DNA of 64,000 bases from Bacteroidetes bacterium GWE2_42_24 (lineage in GTDB: Bacteria; Bacteroidota; Bacteroidia; Bacteroidales; TTA-H9). How positions within the stretch are numbered: position 1 is the stretch's first letter; every line of letters begins with the position of its first letter. The position numbers were made by a program, and so were the translations under genes. A model generated the notes under the pieces. That model ran no database searches and was not told where the DNA came from. It saw nothing but the letters and a program-made list of their open reading frames with translations. Location of the stretch: the NCBI GenBank assembly GCA_001768515.1, contig MEOA01000003.1, forward strand, positions 62,001-126,000. Reading direction: 5' to 3'. This document shows, piece by piece, positions 26,419 through 35,813 of the stretch.

Positions 26419-28512
26419 TCAGGCGGATTTATTGAATATGGTCGTAGTTGTACTTCTTCTCAAGTTTAGATCATCCCAATAAGAAGGTTCGTTATCTTCT
26501 GCCTGCCAGCAGTATATCTTGAAGTCTTCATTCTGAAACTTGTCGTCAACGGTAAATTGAAGTTCAATTTTTCCCCATCCATCTTTTTCCTCTAATGCCG
26601 ATGAGTTAGCTATGTACACCAGATTTTGCTTTACGCTCGAAAGGACTAGACAAGTTTTTGTGTTGTGGTACTCGTATTTCCATACGCTTATGGTATATTT
26701 CTCACCTTTATTCACATCTGTAAGCAGAATTGACAACCCGTATTGATGATTTTTGTCCAGTTTACATGATAGCAATCCGGAGCGTTCAAAATCATTTGAT
26801 TGAAAACCAGTTGTTTTAAGGTTATTTGTAAATTGAAGGTAATCTTCATTTGAATGTTCTATGTCGCAGTCAATCTGCCAATTACTGTATTCTTGTTTTT
26901 TTCTCTTAAACAAATAAAATGCTTCATTTGTCTTGGTGTTAATGTACTCTCTTCGAATAGAATTCTCCATTTTGATATTCATTCCTAATGACTCTGCTTC
27001 AAATCTTGATGATTCGGACAAATCGCCAAGATACAGATAGATACTGTCATGCATTGACAAAACGTTGTTAAAATGGTGAGATTTCCCCCGCCAATCGTGA
27101 AATTGATTATCCCACGTTAAATAGGTATAGAATGAAGGTGCGACATGATTTAAGAAGGGACGGATTTCGTTTTGTCTTTCCTCACTGCTGTATACGTTGC
27201 CATAGGTGGCGGGATAGCCATAAAATGGTGACCCGTAATAAATCGACGCATTAGCAATTGGCAGATGATCGTATTTATTGCCCAAAGCTTTGTAAGTTAC
27301 TTCTCTGTCTTTCAAGATTGAATCAAATTTCTCAAAAGAAGGCATTACCTCATAATAAAATAGAATTGGGAACAATACTATGGTGGCTAATGCAAATTGG
27401 TTTATTATTAGTGACTTGGATCGTTCAAGGAGTAATAATCCTAAGAAAAGTGATGGTACCGCCATGCAATATGCAGGCGATAGATAGTAAAGTTTGAGTT
27501 GTTTTGCGATGATCAGAACGGTCAACATGGTTACCATGGAGAAGGTAATAAACGCCCTGAACAACACTGAGTTTCTCTGTTTATTCTTGATCGAAAAAAT
27601 GGTATATAGCAAGATTCCTACTACGAAAACCAGGAGAAGAGCGATCAAGATTGGATCGCTGTTGAAAATTTCTAACAAATTCTGATTATAAAGATTGGTG
27701 TCAACAAAGTTGGCATCGCCCTGTCCATAAGAACCACTGTTCAGGAACAAGTGCAATACCCATCGTGCAAAGTACGAAAACCTGTTAAAAGCAGGTAGTA
27801 TAAATATGATCAGACTTGCAGCGGAATAAACCACAAATCGGATTTTTTCTTTTGGCGATTTTAAAATTAAAAATGGAATTATAATAAAGGTGGCAAAGGT
27901 TACCTTCGTACTGATTGCAAAACCAATGGCGATCGCGTATAATAATGGAAAACTTCTTTTATTTGATGACCCTCCTTTTTCAGTTGCGTAAATATAACAA
28001 ACTGTAATTATGAAGAATAAAAGAGAAATCATGAGTGAGAAATATTCTGGAATAATTCGGCTCGACAGATTAATGAATATCAATGATATAAAAGGAGTTA
28101 GCTCTATAAACAAATCTTTTGAAAACCTTTTAAAAAAGTTCATGGTAAGCAATCCGGTAAAGAATAATGCCAACGCATTTAAGGATATAAATGTATAAGG
28201 AATAACATGTATATACACGTTGGGATTCTGGATTACATCCTTATCTATATTACCGTCTCTGAAGAAATGAACAATCTGGATTAAAAATGCAGAAATGTAC
28301 TGCATAGGAATTCCTGGATGATCTACAAATTGAGGAAAATGGCCATGAAGAATTGATAATCCATTATATAAATAAGCCATTTCCGGGTCCACGCAATTCA
28401 GAGAATCGAATGGGATTGTCTCCGTAAATTTTATTCCTAATACAATCAGCAAGATTGGAAGTAGGGATAAAATTATAGTTTTTAAAACTTTTCTCAATTT
28501 TTCGAGATTCAT
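26419..28512 (-). CDS. second GT-C-type membrane glycosyltransferase with C-terminal beta domain
   Basis: A 697-residue protein with an N-terminal block of about ten or more membrane segments. The first loop has CVDPEMAYLYNGL (D42, E44) and FVDHPGIPM (D64), typical acidic loop residues of GT-C enzymes. A soluble region follows (residues about 395-540). Residues about 548-690 form a beta-rich domain ending FKIYCWQAEDNEPSYWDDLNL, matching the terminal motif of the neighbouring GT-C protein. Strongly AT-rich. 44 bp separate it from the GT2 gene upstream; 89 bp lie between it and the next GT-C gene. Probably transfers a sugar from a lipid carrier in the periplasm. Confidence 0.68.
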   Translation of the reverse strand: MNLEKLRKVLKTIILSLLPILLIVLGIKFTETIPFDSLNCVDPEMAYLYNGLSILHGHFPQFVDHPGIPMQYISAFLIQIVHFFRDGNIDKDVIQNPNVYIHVIPYTFISLNALALFFTGLLTMNFFKRFSKDLFIELTPFISLIFINLSSRIIPEYFSLMISLLFFIITVCYIYATEKGGSSNKRSFPLLYAIAIGFAISTKVTFATFIIIPFLILKSPKEKIRFVVYSAASLIIFILPAFNRFSYFARWVLHLFLNSGSYGQGDANFVDTNLYNQNLLEIFNSDPILIALLLVFVVGILLYTIFSIKNKQRNSVLFRAFITFSMVTMLTVLIIAKQLKLYYLSPAYCMAVPSLFLGLLLLERSKSLIINQFALATIVLFPILFYYEVMPSFEKFDSILKDREVTYKALGNKYDHLPIANASIYYGSPFYGYPATYGNVYSSEERQNEIRPFLNHVAPSFYTYLTWDNQFHDWRGKSHHFNNVLSMHDSIYLYLGDLSESSRFEAESLGMNIKMENSIRREYINTKTNEAFYLFKRKKQEYSNWQIDCDIEHSNEDYLQFTNNLKTTGFQSNDFERSGLLSCKLDKNHQYGLSILLTDVNKGEKYTISVWKYEYHNTKTCLVLSSVKQNLVYIANSSALEEKDGWGKIELQFTVDDKFQNEDFKIYCWQAEDNEPSYWDDLNLRRSTTTTIFNKSA

Positions 28513-28556
28513 AATGATCCCCGGTTTGCACGATTGTGAAAATATTTCTATACTTA

Positions 28557-29291
28557 TTAAGCTTTTCTTAAAAATTCCTTATCAAAAACATTATACTTTA
28601 ATATACACCAAATCGCCCTAAAGCCGTCTTTTGCCCCGATTTTTTTCCCCTCTTCATAGGTCCTTCCATAATAAGAAATTCCAACCTCATAGATTCTTAT
28701 TCCGGGGAACCGGGCAATTTTTGCCGTTACTTCAGGTTCAAATCCGAAACGATTCTCTTTAAATGCGATCTTCTTAATATGCTCGGCTCTGAACAACTTG
28801 TAACATGTTTCCATGTCGGTCAGGTTCAGATTGGTGAAGGCGTTCGAAAACATGGTGAGAAACTTATTCCCTATGCTGTGCCAGAAAAATAGGATACGGT
28901 GCGGATTGCCGCCTATGAACCTGCTTCCATATACCACATCAGCATAGCCTTCAAGAATTGGCTTTAAAAGGGTGCTATACTCTCTTGGGTCGTATTCAAA
29001 ATCGGCGTCCTGAACAAGGATGAAATCACCGGTCGCTTCATCAAACCCACGGTGTAGCGCAGCACCTTTTCCCATATTGTATGGCTGATTCACCAGATTT
29101 ATTTTTACCTCCGGATTTTCAAGTATGAAGTTCTCTACTTTCACAGATGTTTCATCCGAGGATGCGTCATTTACAACAATCAACTCTCTTTCGACGCCTG
29201 GTGGAAGTGGCGCTTCGCATATTCTGTTTAAAACAGTTTCGATGGTCCTTGCTTCATTATAAGCCGGGATTACAATACTAAGTAATTCCAT
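28557..29291 (-). CDS. GT2 glycosyltransferase, polyprenyl-phosphate sugar synthase (DPM1-like)
   Basis: A 244-residue soluble GT-A enzyme. [15 protein letters not shown] begins the nucleotide fold, [13 protein letters not shown] follows, and the metal-binding DxD is [10 protein letters not shown] (D95, D97). [12 protein letters not shown] and [12 protein letters not shown] are typical of dolichyl-phosphate mannose synthase-like proteins, including [13 protein letters not shown]. No C-terminal membrane helices are present, as in the short DPM1 class. It should make a polyprenyl-phosphate hexose, the kind of donor the two GT-C enzymes downstream need. It starts 11 bp after murF-alr. Confidence 0.85.
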   Translation of the reverse strand: MELLSIVIPAYNEARTIETVLNRICEAPLPPGVERELIVVNDASSDETSVKVENFILENPEVKINLVNQPYNMGKGAALHRGFDEATGDFILVQDADFEYDPREYSTLLKPILEGYADVVYGSRFIGGNPHRILFFWHSIGNKFLTMFSNAFTNLNLTDMETCYKLFRAEHIKKIAFKENRFGFEPEVTAKIARFPGIRIYEVGISYYGRTYEEGKKIGAKDGFRAIWCILKYNVFDKEFLRKA

Positions 29292-29302
29292 TTTTTATTA
29301 TT

Positions 29303-31810
29303 TTATTCCTCAAAGTACACTCGTTTCACCCGCCTCGAAATACCTGTAAGTACTTCATATGGAATGGTCTGCATGACTGACGCCATGGTGGTTATTTCTT
29401 CGGCATTGTTGAATATGGTCACAACATCCCCAACCATAGCTTCAGTAATCAGGGTAATATCCAACGTACACATATCCATACTGATACTTCCTATAATGGA
29501 GGCTTTTTTGCCTCTGATTGTTACCTGATACCGCCCATAACCCAGGTTTCGCGAGAGTCCGTCAGCATAACCTATAGGTACAATGGCAATTTTGGTTGGC
29601 TTTTGGGCTATATACCGCCGGCTGTAACCTACGCTTTCTCCTGGGTTGACTATCTTAATCTGTGAAATATGACTCTTTAACGTGTTGACGTTTTGAAGAT
29701 TGTTTTGAATTTCAAAAAAAGGTGAAATTCCATACAACCCAATACCCAGACGTACCATATCGAATTGCGCTTCGGGAAACCTGACAATTCCTGATGAATT
29801 TAGAATGTGACGGATAATCGGGTAGCCTAATGTTGCCTGTATTTTATTACTGAACTTTGTAAAAAGGGAAAGCTGGTTATTGGTAAATGAATCTAAATCG
29901 GGTTCATCGCTTCCTGCCAGATGAGAAAAAACTGAGGCAACCCGTAACCGGGGATGTTGGGTTTTTATAATGGAGAGCAGTGTGTCTATATCAGTCTCTT
30001 CAATGCCAAGCCGGTGCATTCCTGTTTCAAGTTTCAGATGAATCTTTAAGCAGTCATCTGATATCCCATTAGGAATGGTTGTACAGATATCCAAAAGCTG
30101 CTGGATGCTGTATATCTCTGGTTCAAGTTGATAGCGTATAAGCGATCCTGCATTAATTCTTTCCGGATTCATCACCATAATGGGAGTCGTGATGCCAGCC
30201 TTGCGCAGTTCAAAACCTTCGTCAGCATAAGCTACTGCCAGATAATCAATGCGATGAAATTGGAGTGCATTTGCAATTTCAAAACTCCCGCTCCCATAGG
30301 AGAAGGCCTTAACCATAGCAGTAATTTTTACTCCCGGTTTAAGCAGGGATCTGAAATAATTCAGGTTATGGACAATAGCCGAAAGGTTTGTTTCGAGCAA
30401 AGTCTCATGGTTTTTTTGCTCGAGGCGGGTCACAATCCTTTCAAAACCAAAACTGCGTGCCCCTTTGATCAGAATGGTCTCGTCGGCAAAGGAACCCGAA
30501 GATATCCATTGAAGAAAATCATCTGTGGAATTAAAATAGTCGCATTGCCCCTCAAACAAAGAACGGTATCTCCCAATGGCCGTGCCGATACCTATTAATC
30601 GTCTAATATCGCGTGCTTTGAGTAGCCTGGAAATGTCGGCATACAATAGCGCCTCCTCCCGGTCACTTTGGAGGATGTCGCTTAAGATGATGCTCTTACG
30701 TTCGTGTTGTTTCTGTTGATTAAGGAATTCGAGCGCTATGGTCAGCGAGTTCAGGTCGTTGCTGTAGCTGTCGTTAATAAGAGAGCAGTTGTTAATCCCT
30801 TCCCTGAGTTGAAGCCGCATTTCAATGGCCGGCAAATGAATGAAAGTCTGGTCGATAAGCTCATTGTTATATCCTAGCACTTTCAGCACAGCCATGCAAT
30901 GCAGGCTGTTTTCGATGGAAGCCTCGTCAGCGAAAGGAATTTTGAATCGGTGAATGTGTCTGCCTCCCTTCGTAAGTTCTTCTTTAAGGCTATATTCTAT
31001 TTGAGTGTATGACCCTTTAATTTCGATATTTGCAATATTCAGATCGGCGTCAGGTGAATGCCCCCAGGTAAATAATTTAATTTTCTGAAGAACAATATTG
31101 GTCTTGATGCAATCCATAATGTCGTTATGATCACTGCAACAGACTAATATTTTTGCCCGGCTGAAGAGGCTTAGTTTTTCTTTAATTTTTTGCGTTTTAT
31201 CTTTAAAATTGGCAGCATGCGCCTGTCCAATATTAGTTATCAAGCCGATGGTAGGTCTGATGATTTTTTCAAGGTTTACCATCTCACCCGGTTGAGAGAT
31301 ACCTGCTTCAAAAACGCCAATAGTGTGCCCTTCATTAAGTTGCCAAACCGAAAGCGGAACCCCTATCTGGGAATTAAAGCTCTTAGGGCTGCCTGCAACA
31401 ACTTCATTAACCGATAAGAGTTGCATAAGCCATTCCTTCACTATTGTCTTGCCATTACTGCCGGTAATCCCTATTACCGGAACTGTAAATTTATTACGAT
31501 GGTATGCAGCCAGTTTCTGTAAGGCCATCAGGGGGTTGTCTGATAACAGAAAAACGAGGGTTTCGTCACTTTGATATGGCATATCAATTTGACTGACAAC
31601 AAAGGTTCTTACACCATCGGCAATCAACCTGCTGATATAGCGGTGCCCGTCGTTTCGGCCTGTTTTAAGGGCAAAGAAGAGTGTATGATTCCCGTCAGTG
31701 ACCTGACGGCTGTCGGTAAGCAAATGCTTTATACGGGTTTGATTAGGTAAGTTCCCGACAATAGTGGCTTCAATTGCAGCAGCAATTTCCTGAATGGTAT
31801 AATCAGGCAT
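29303..31810 (-). CDS. bifunctional MurF ligase / alanine racemase
   Basis: An 835-residue fusion typical of Bacteroidota. Residues 1-460 are MurF (UDP-MurNAc-tripeptide:D-Ala-D-Ala ligase), with ATP-binding PVIGITGSNGKT (G117-K121) and INDSYSNDLNSL. Residues about 470-835 are a PLP alanine racemase, with K501 (AMVKAFSYGSG) as the PLP lysine and the catalytic-Tyr motif GESVGYSRRYIA; SISMDMCTLDIT near the end is also conserved. It supplies D-Ala and attaches D-Ala-D-Ala to the peptidoglycan precursor. It lies 12 bp after pdxA, which makes its PLP cofactor, and 11 bp before the GT2 gene. Confidence 0.94.
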   Translation of the reverse strand: MPDYTIQEIAAAIEATIVGNLPNQTRIKHLLTDSRQVTDGNHTLFFALKTGRNDGHRYISRLIADGVRTFVVSQIDMPYQSDETLVFLLSDNPLMALQKLAAYHRNKFTVPVIGITGSNGKTIVKEWLMQLLSVNEVVAGSPKSFNSQIGVPLSVWQLNEGHTIGVFEAGISQPGEMVNLEKIIRPTIGLITNIGQAHAANFKDKTQKIKEKLSLFSRAKILVCCSDHNDIMDCIKTNIVLQKIKLFTWGHSPDADLNIANIEIKGSYTQIEYSLKEELTKGGRHIHRFKIPFADEASIENSLHCMAVLKVLGYNNELIDQTFIHLPAIEMRLQLREGINNCSLINDSYSNDLNSLTIALEFLNQQKQHERKSIILSDILQSDREEALLYADISRLLKARDIRRLIGIGTAIGRYRSLFEGQCDYFNSTDDFLQWISSGSFADETILIKGARSFGFERIVTRLEQKNHETLLETNLSAIVHNLNYFRSLLKPGVKITAMVKAFSYGSGSFEIANALQFHRIDYLAVAYADEGFELRKAGITTPIMVMNPERINAGSLIRYQLEPEIYSIQQLLDICTTIPNGISDDCLKIHLKLETGMHRLGIEETDIDTLLSIIKTQHPRLRVASVFSHLAGSDEPDLDSFTNNQLSLFTKFSNKIQATLGYPIIRHILNSSGIVRFPEAQFDMVRLGIGLYGISPFFEIQNNLQNVNTLKSHISQIKIVNPGESVGYSRRYIAQKPTKIAIVPIGYADGLSRNLGYGRYQVTIRGKKASIIGSISMDMCTLDITLITEAMVGDVVTIFNNAEEITTMASVMQTIPYEVLTGISRRVKRVYFEE

Positions 31811-31822
31811 CGGCGGAGGTTG

Positions 31823-32932
31823 TTATTCGTAATCGGTATGATGTGGTTGGGCAACTTTCAATGGATTTCTGGTCAGTTCTCTCCATTCCATTCTATGACG
31901 ATGGATATCGCAGGCAAGATAGATTGCCTGTCGCATAGAATCGCCTGATGCGCTGTCGGTCCCTGCGATTTCAAAGGCAGTACCATGGGCAGGTGATGTT
32001 CTGATAACAGGCAACCCTGCTGTGAAATTAACGCCATTTCCGGCTGCTATTGTCTTAAAAGGGATAAGCCCCTGATCGTGATACATAGCCAATACCCCAT
32101 CAAATTTCATGAAGTTACCCGATCCAAAGAATCCATCGGCAGGGTAGGGGCCGAAGGCAAGGATGTTACGGGCGGCGGCCTTTCCTATAGCTGGTATAAT
32201 TATTTCCTCTTCTTCGGAGCCTAAAAGTCCTTTCTCACCTGCATGAGGGTTGAGACCTAATACAGCAATGCGAGGACAAGGGATACCAAAGTCTTGCATC
32301 AGTGAGTCATTCATCATTTTTATCTTGTCGAACAATCCCTTTTCGGTGATAGATTCAGATACCTTTTCAAGCGGAATATGGCCTGTGGCCACGCCAATGC
32401 GTAAGTTGTTACTAACCATGAACATCAATGGATCACGGGCATTAAACTTTCCTGCCAGATATTCTGTATGACCCGGAAAACGGAAACCTTCGCTCTGGAT
32501 GTTCTTTTTGCTGATAGGAGCAGTAACTATGACATCTACTGCCCCTGATTTGATGTCGGAGACAGCCTCATTGAGTGCTAGCAATGCCATTTCACCACCC
32601 ACGAGGGTTTGCTCTCCCAATTCGACTTTAACCTCCTGATCAGTCAGATTGAGTAGGTTGATCTTGTGCTTTAAGGCCTGATCAGCCCTTTTGATGTAAT
32701 TGAATGGAAGGTCAGCAATAGAAAGCGTTTTTCGATGAAAAGCGGCCACTTTCGAGGTGCCATAGATCACTGGTATGAACAAATCAAGAATTTGTGGGTC
32801 TTCCAATGCCTTAAAAATCACTTCATAACCAATTCCATTGGTGTCGCCTTGTGTAATGGCAACTTTTATCGTTGGTGCGGGCAGATTAACGGCCTGTTCA
32901 CGGTATTCTCTGATGTCTTCGTCTTCGGTCAT
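31823..32932 (-). CDS. pdxA: 4-hydroxythreonine-4-phosphate dehydrogenase
   Basis: About 369 residues from the ATG at 32932. PdxA oxidises 4-phosphohydroxy-L-threonine in DXP-dependent PLP synthesis. Signature parts: ITQGDTNGIGYEVIFKAL, VDVIVTAPISKKNIQ, FPGHTEYLAGKF (metal His), GLNPHAGEKGLLG, and MYHDQGLIPFKTIA with its conserved His. The open frame begins at 32965 with a TTG embedded in a TAnnTTTG promoter element, so 32932 is the better start. The Bacteroidota form has a short N-terminal extension. Confidence 0.94.
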   Translation of the reverse strand: MTEDEDIREYREQAVNLPAPTIKVAITQGDTNGIGYEVIFKALEDPQILDLFIPVIYGTSKVAAFHRKTLSIADLPFNYIKRADQALKHKINLLNLTDQEVKVELGEQTLVGGEMALLALNEAVSDIKSGAVDVIVTAPISKKNIQSEGFRFPGHTEYLAGKFNARDPLMFMVSNNLRIGVATGHIPLEKVSESITEKGLFDKIKMMNDSLMQDFGIPCPRIAVLGLNPHAGEKGLLGSEEEEIIIPAIGKAAARNILAFGPYPADGFFGSGNFMKFDGVLAMYHDQGLIPFKTIAAGNGVNFTAGLPVIRTSPAHGTAFEIAGTDSASGDSMRQAIYLACDIHRHRMEWRELTRNPLKVAQPHHTDYE

Positions 32933-32962
32933 AAAACTTTGAATAGATGGGGATGCATCTGG

Positions 32963-32970
32963 CAAAATTA
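32963..32970 (-). promoter_or_regulatory. TAnnTTTG -7 element for pdxA-murF/alr-GT operon
   Basis: The minus strand reads TAATTTTG followed by C, 30 bp upstream of the pdxA ATG at 32932. All genes down to 23588 are on the same strand with gaps of 89 bp or less and no visible terminator, so one transcript could reach the GDPD-like gene. Confidence 0.55.
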
Positions 32971-33135
32971 ACCTTTTAGTGGTAATAAGCCATATAACAT
33001 TTTAACCTGAAAGCTGATTTTAAAACAAAAAGTGGTTACCTCGCCTTGAGGTTTTTGGGTAATCGTCTGCCACCCTTTTGATGACACCGTAAAACGCTGC
33101 ACTGGCAGACAGAATAGTAGCCCACAGGTTCGAGA

Positions 33136-34572
33136 TTATTGTGCCAAAAGTTCTGCCATTCTGGAAAGAATTCGTACGCCGACACCAGTGGCACCAGATC
33201 CTCTGTAGCTATCACGCTTGTTGAGAAACACCGGGCCAGCGATATCCATGTGTATGTAAGGGTAATCGGTAAAGTGGGCAAGGAATTTTCCAGCGGTGAT
33301 GGCTCCACCTTCGGGGCCCCCAATATTCTTGAGGTCGGCGATTTCCGAATTGATCTGTTCATCATATTCTTCCCAGAATGGAAATTCGGCAATTCGTTCA
33401 CCTGTTTGTTCTCCGGCGAGTTTCATAAACTCCATGAATTGAGCTGCTCTCTGATGCATGGACACGATTCCGTGGCTCCCAATTGCACGGGCGGCAGCAC
33501 CCGTAAGAGTAGCCATATCAACCACGAGCATAGGGTTATATTGTTTGGCCCAAGCCAAAGCATCGGCTAAGATAAGGCGGCCTTCCGCATCGGTGTTGAG
33601 CACCTCAACGGTAGTGCCATCGTACATAGTGATCACATCTCCTGAAGCCATAGCATTCCCGTCCGGACGATTATCGGTTGCAGGGATAAGCACGATGGTG
33701 TGTAATGGTATGTTGTTTAATGCAATGGTCTGAAGGGTAGTTGCTACCGCTGCAGCACCTCCCATATCGAGTTTCATATCGTCCATGAAGTTACCTGTCT
33801 TGAGATTAAGTCCACCGGTATCATAGGTAATCCCCTTGCCGATCAGAACGAGTGGTTGTTTATTAACCGCACGTTTAGGCTTGAATTCCATGATGATGAA
33901 CACGGGGGGGTCGACGGAGCCAAGGTTTACTGAAAGAAGTCCCCCCATTCGTAAAGATTCAATCTGTTTTTTATTCAAAACCTCAATTCTGATTTTGCAC
34001 AGGTTGGCCATTTCAGTTAGCTTTTCTGCTAATTTGATGGTGTTAAGATGATTGACCGGAAGATTCACCAGATCGCGACACTGGTACACTGATTTTACAG
34101 TATTGGTTAGTCGGTCTATCTCCATCTGCCCGATAGCCGCGTTTTGCAATATGATTGTTTCGAGTGTGTGTTGCTTTTTGATTTTATCAGTCTTAAATGG
34201 AAAAAACTGGTAGGCTCCCAGCATAATCCCTTCGGCAAATGCAAGTGTTTCGTCTTTTAGCAGGTCGACTGAATGTATGATGGTATTTTTAATTTTCAGT
34301 TCAAGCGATTTTTGTTGAAGTTTGTCACCGGCTTTGCGGCACTTTTCAATTCGTCGGGATGCATCGGTGTCCTTCGAACAGAAATAGATGGCAGTATACT
34401 GATCAAGGTTTATTACCTCAATGAATTCATCGGATTTCGTTTCGGATTTAGAGGCTATGAATTGGATTACATCATTGCTGAAAGATAGTTGCGATGGTTC
34501 CCATTCGTTGAGGATGTATATGTTTGCCGTTGAGGGCGGAGGTGACTGAAGTTCTTTTTTCAGATGGATCAT
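33136..34572 (-). CDS. leucyl aminopeptidase, M17 family
   Basis: A 478-residue cytosolic di-zinc aminopeptidase. The catalytic core is intact: LIGKGITYDTGGLNLK (metal-binding Lys and Asp), DDMKLDMGGAAAV (catalytic Lys), PATDNRPDGNAM, and the family signature NTDAEGRLILADAL with its Asp, Glu and catalytic Arg. The N-terminal macro-like domain (about 1-150) is divergent, as usual. It is apparently a single gene with its end facing pdxA; a weak 5-bp hairpin (ACCTC/GAGGT) and T-rich tract near 33020-33055 may terminate it. Confidence 0.93.
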   Translation of the reverse strand: MIHLKKELQSPPPSTANIYILNEWEPSQLSFSNDVIQFIASKSETKSDEFIEVINLDQYTAIYFCSKDTDASRRIEKCRKAGDKLQQKSLELKIKNTIIHSVDLLKDETLAFAEGIMLGAYQFFPFKTDKIKKQHTLETIILQNAAIGQMEIDRLTNTVKSVYQCRDLVNLPVNHLNTIKLAEKLTEMANLCKIRIEVLNKKQIESLRMGGLLSVNLGSVDPPVFIIMEFKPKRAVNKQPLVLIGKGITYDTGGLNLKTGNFMDDMKLDMGGAAAVATTLQTIALNNIPLHTIVLIPATDNRPDGNAMASGDVITMYDGTTVEVLNTDAEGRLILADALAWAKQYNPMLVVDMATLTGAAARAIGSHGIVSMHQRAAQFMEFMKLAGEQTGERIAEFPFWEEYDEQINSEIADLKNIGGPEGGAITAGKFLAHFTDYPYIHMDIAGPVFLNKRDSYRGSGATGVGVRILSRMAELLAQ

Positions 34573-34671
34573 GGAACTGATTTTTAATTGTTTTCCGTGG
34601 GTTGCCCTGACATTAAGGTACCTTTTAAATACCCGTGCAATGGAAACCTTTTATTGCAAAGTTAGTAATAT

Positions 34672-34679
34672 TACCTTTG
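34672..34679 (+). promoter_or_regulatory. TAnnTTTG -7 element for mqnC
   Basis: TACCTTTG lies 9 bp before the ATG at 34689. Transcription would start at or a few bases before the start codon, implying a near-leaderless mRNA. This supports 34689 rather than the upstream ATG at 34635. Confidence 0.45.
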
Positions 34680-34688
34680 TGGCGTTTT

Positions 34689-35804
34689 ATGAAGACTGAT
34701 ACAATTTTAAATCATGCTGTTGCTGGTAAATGGCTTTCAGTTGAAGAGGCAGTCCGTTTATTTTACGAGGTGCCTCTGCCTGGGCTGATGCAGGCAGCGC
34801 ATACAGTACGAAAGATGATTCATTCAGAGAGTGAGGTGAGTTGGATCATTGACCGGAATGTTAACTACACAAACATTTGCAACTCAGGTTGCAAGTTCTG
34901 TAACTTCTTTCGAACAGCACAACATCCTGAAGGGTATATTATTAATTTTAATGATTTGTGTACACGTACCGAAGAAATGTTTCGGGCCGGTGGCCGACAG
35001 TTGTTGCTTCAGGGAGGTATGAACCCAAAATTGGGACTTGATTATTTTGTAACGTTGTTCCGTCAATTGAAAAAGCGTTTTCCTTTGCTCAAACTTCATG
35101 CCTTGGGTCCCCCTGAGATTGTACACCTCAGTCGTATTGAATCCCTTGCATTCGCTGATACGCTTAAACTATTAATTAATGCTGGCCTTGATTCTCTTCC
35201 GGGGGCAGGAGGGGAGATTCTTGCTGACCGTGTAAGGAAGATTGTGTCGCCGGTAAAGTGTTCTGCAGATGAATGGCTGGAGGTAATGCATGAGGCGCAT
35301 AAACTTGATCTTACTACTACTGCCACCATGATGTTTGGTCATGTTGAGACTATTTCTGAGCGGATGGAACATCTGGTGCGCCTGCGAGAGGTTCAGCGAC
35401 AAAAACCTGAACAATCAACAGGGTTTATTGCTTTTATACTTTGGCCATTTCAGGACGAATCGACTGTCTTAATCAGATCGACCGGCAAACGGTATAAGAC
35501 TTCGACAGAAGAATATGTGCGGATGGTTGCAATAAGCCGCCTGATGCTTCCTAACATTAGAAATATTGGTGCTTCCTGGCTGACTGTAGGTGTAGCGGCC
35601 GGGCAGGTTAGTCTGTGGGCCGGCGCTAATGATTTTGGCTCGGTTATGATGGAAGAAAACGTTGTCTCAGTTGCAGGCGCCAATCATTCGATGGATGCCA
35701 GAGGTATGCAACGGGCGATATCGCAGGCAGGATTCAGGCCTTTGTTACGTGATCAGCAGTTTAATTATTATCCATCTGGTAGTTATGATACTGAAGGATT
35801 ATAG
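34689..35804 (+). CDS. mqnC: cyclic dehypoxanthinyl futalosine synthase (radical SAM)
   Basis: 371 residues from the ATG at 34689. The radical SAM motif is NICNSGCKFCNFF (Cys64, 68 and 71 from this start), preceded by the MqnC/E/CofH-like VSWIIDRNVNYTN. LLQGGMNPKLGLDYF, GPPEIVHLSRIE and ATMMFGHVETISERMEHL follow the MqnC pattern. It cyclises dehypoxanthine futalosine in the alternative menaquinone pathway, which suits a complex I that reduces menaquinone. No other mqn gene is in the window. Its stop is 9 bp from the convergent waaA stop. Confidence 0.9.
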   Translation: MKTDTILNHAVAGKWLSVEEAVRLFYEVPLPGLMQAAHTVRKMIHSESEVSWIIDRNVNYTNICNSGCKFCNFFRTAQHPEGYIINFNDLCTRTEEMFRAGGRQLLLQGGMNPKLGLDYFVTLFRQLKKRFPLLKLHALGPPEIVHLSRIESLAFADTLKLLINAGLDSLPGAGGEILADRVRKIVSPVKCSADEWLEVMHEAHKLDLTTTATMMFGHVETISERMEHLVRLREVQRQKPEQSTGFIAFILWPFQDESTVLIRSTGKRYKTSTEEYVRMVAISRLMLPNIRNIGASWLTVGVAAGQVSLWAGANDFGSVMMEENVVSVAGANHSMDARGMQRAISQAGFRPLLRDQQFNYYPSGSYDTEGL

Positions 35805-35813
35805 CCAGTGAGG

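Noticed and set aside
30128-30598. 156-residue plus-strand open frame inside murF-alr
   Set aside because: Antisense to conserved alanine racemase/MurF sequence; no homology features.
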